This document shows, piece by piece, positions 63,515-64,000 of a stretch of DNA of 64,000 bases. The position numbers and the translations under genes are program-made. Below the pieces are notes generated by a model, which ran no database searches, was not told the origin of the DNA, and saw nothing but the letters and a program-made list of their open reading frames with translations. Where the stretch lies: the NCBI RefSeq assembly GCF_029223585.1, contig NZ_CP119424.1, positions 1,364,001 through 1,428,000 of the forward strand, read 5' to 3'. Positions within the stretch are counted from its first letter, which is position 1, and each line of letters starts with the position of its first letter. Source of the stretch: Photobacterium sp. DA100 (GTDB taxonomy: Bacteria; Pseudomonadota; Gammaproteobacteria; Enterobacterales; Vibrionaceae).

Positions 63515-64000
63515 ATGAGCCAAAACAGCCACAACGCCCGGCCTTGCTTGATGGATGCCTGGGCGCAATATGCCCGGCCCCTCGCCCTCTGGCTAACCAC
63601 CCAAACGAACGATGCCGAATTGACCGATGATTTGCTACAAGAGGTATTCATTCGGGCAATGGTCAAAGACTATGCGTTTTGCAACATCAGCAACCCCCGG
63701 GCTTGGCTCTACCGTGTGGCAAACAATTTGCTCATTGACCACAGACGGAAAAAACATCCCTTGCCATTAGAACAGGATATTGAGCAAGAAAATGACCCGC
63801 AAGCGGTTGTCGATACCCTCACCCAGTGCCTAAACCGAGTCCTGTCCGAGCTCCCGCAGCCAGATAGCCACGTTTTGAAAGCTTGTGACATCAAGGGGAT
63901 GACTCAACAAGCCTATGCCAACCAACAAGGTTTGACCCTACCTGCCGTAAAATCACGCCTGCTACGGGCGCGCAACAAACTGAAGCAGCAGTTGATATTA
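63515..64000 (+). CDS. ECF sigma factor, SigZ-like (cut by window end)
   Basis: At least 162 codons from the ATG at 63515, open to the last base of the window. Sigma region 2 (DDLLQEVFIRAM, then NPRAWLYRVANNLLIDHRRK) and region 4 (MTQQAYANQQGLTLPAVKSRLLRARNKL, split by a short loop) are both present, so little more than the C-terminal tip is missing. It resembles SigZ-type ECF factors. No anti-sigma gene can be seen because the window stops. The Shine-Dalgarno is weak. Confidence 0.88.
   Translation, partial: MSQNSHNARPCLMDAWAQYARPLALWLTTQTNDAELTDDLLQEVFIRAMVKDYAFCNISNPRAWLYRVANNLLIDHRRKKHPLPLEQDIEQENDPQAVVDTLTQCLNRVLSELPQPDSHVLKACDIKGMTQQAYANQQGLTLPAVKSRLLRARNKLKQQLIL

Overview
The window looks like chromosomal DNA of a marine gammaproteobacterium of the Vibrionaceae, most like Photobacterium. 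I base this on overall gene content and protein style: chitinase under a c-di-GMP riboswitch, Tct and TRAP-TAXI carboxylate transporters, a KdgM porin with a PL9 pectate lyase, and many LysR and ECF regulators. No marker gene such as rRNA is present, so the genus is an inference. I see no tRNA, rRNA, CRISPR array, insertion sequence or prophage.

Layout. 1-2.5 kb: divergent LysR regulator and MATE efflux pump around a LysR-type operator. 2.5-4.3 kb: a two-gene ParM-like actin operon on the minus strand. 4.3-7.9 kb: a long leader with a promoter, a c-di-GMP-I riboswitch and a ten-base anti-Shine-Dalgarno, then a secreted GH18 chitinase. 7.9-13.2 kb: an Ig/cadherin-like repeat lipoprotein, an FMN reductase and a NupC nucleoside transporter. 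13.5-16.7 kb: LysR divergent from a GMC oxidoreductase and a DUF3047 protein.

16.7-27.7 kb is a carboxylate-use island. A minus-strand operon tctC-tctB-tctA-CoA transferase-citryl-CoA lyase is divergent from a CitA/DcuS-type sensor kinase and response regulator, and a TRAP-TAXI transporter lies beyond. Together they suggest sensing, import, CoA activation and lyase cleavage of a citrate-like acid. 28-32.4 kb holds an SMR pump, small secreted or lipid-anchored proteins, and an ECF sigma/anti-sigma pair.

32.6-40.3 kb is a tightly coupled plus-strand operon: acetyl-CoA-synthetase-like ligase, a fused E1 alpha-beta 2-oxoacid dehydrogenase, E2, a free-standing acyl carrier protein and PEP synthase. 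It meets, stop codon on stop codon, a minus-strand operon of formate channel, molybdopterin formate dehydrogenase and two sulfhydrogenase-type electron-transfer subunits (40.3-45.1 kb). The two operons look like C1/C2/C3 (formate, acetate, pyruvate, PEP) metabolism. 45.2-50.4 kb: a P2-type cation ATPase, a DUF2946/PCu(A)C copper pair, and a CaCA exchanger behind a yybP-ykoY (Mn2+) riboswitch.

50.5-55.4 kb: pectin use, with an Na+/solute symporter, a PL9 exopolygalacturonate lyase and a KdgM porin, with KdgR-like boxes upstream. 55.7-62.5 kb: a LysR regulator followed by a complete RND efflux set (adaptor, pump, outer-membrane factor) ending at a strong terminator. 62.7-64 kb: an MBL-fold hydrolase and a SigZ-like ECF sigma factor that runs off the window end. 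The strongest unusual items are the riboswitch/anti-SD leader of the chitinase, the Mn2+ riboswitch before a CaCA exchanger, and the ligase-E1-E2-ACP-PpsA operon.
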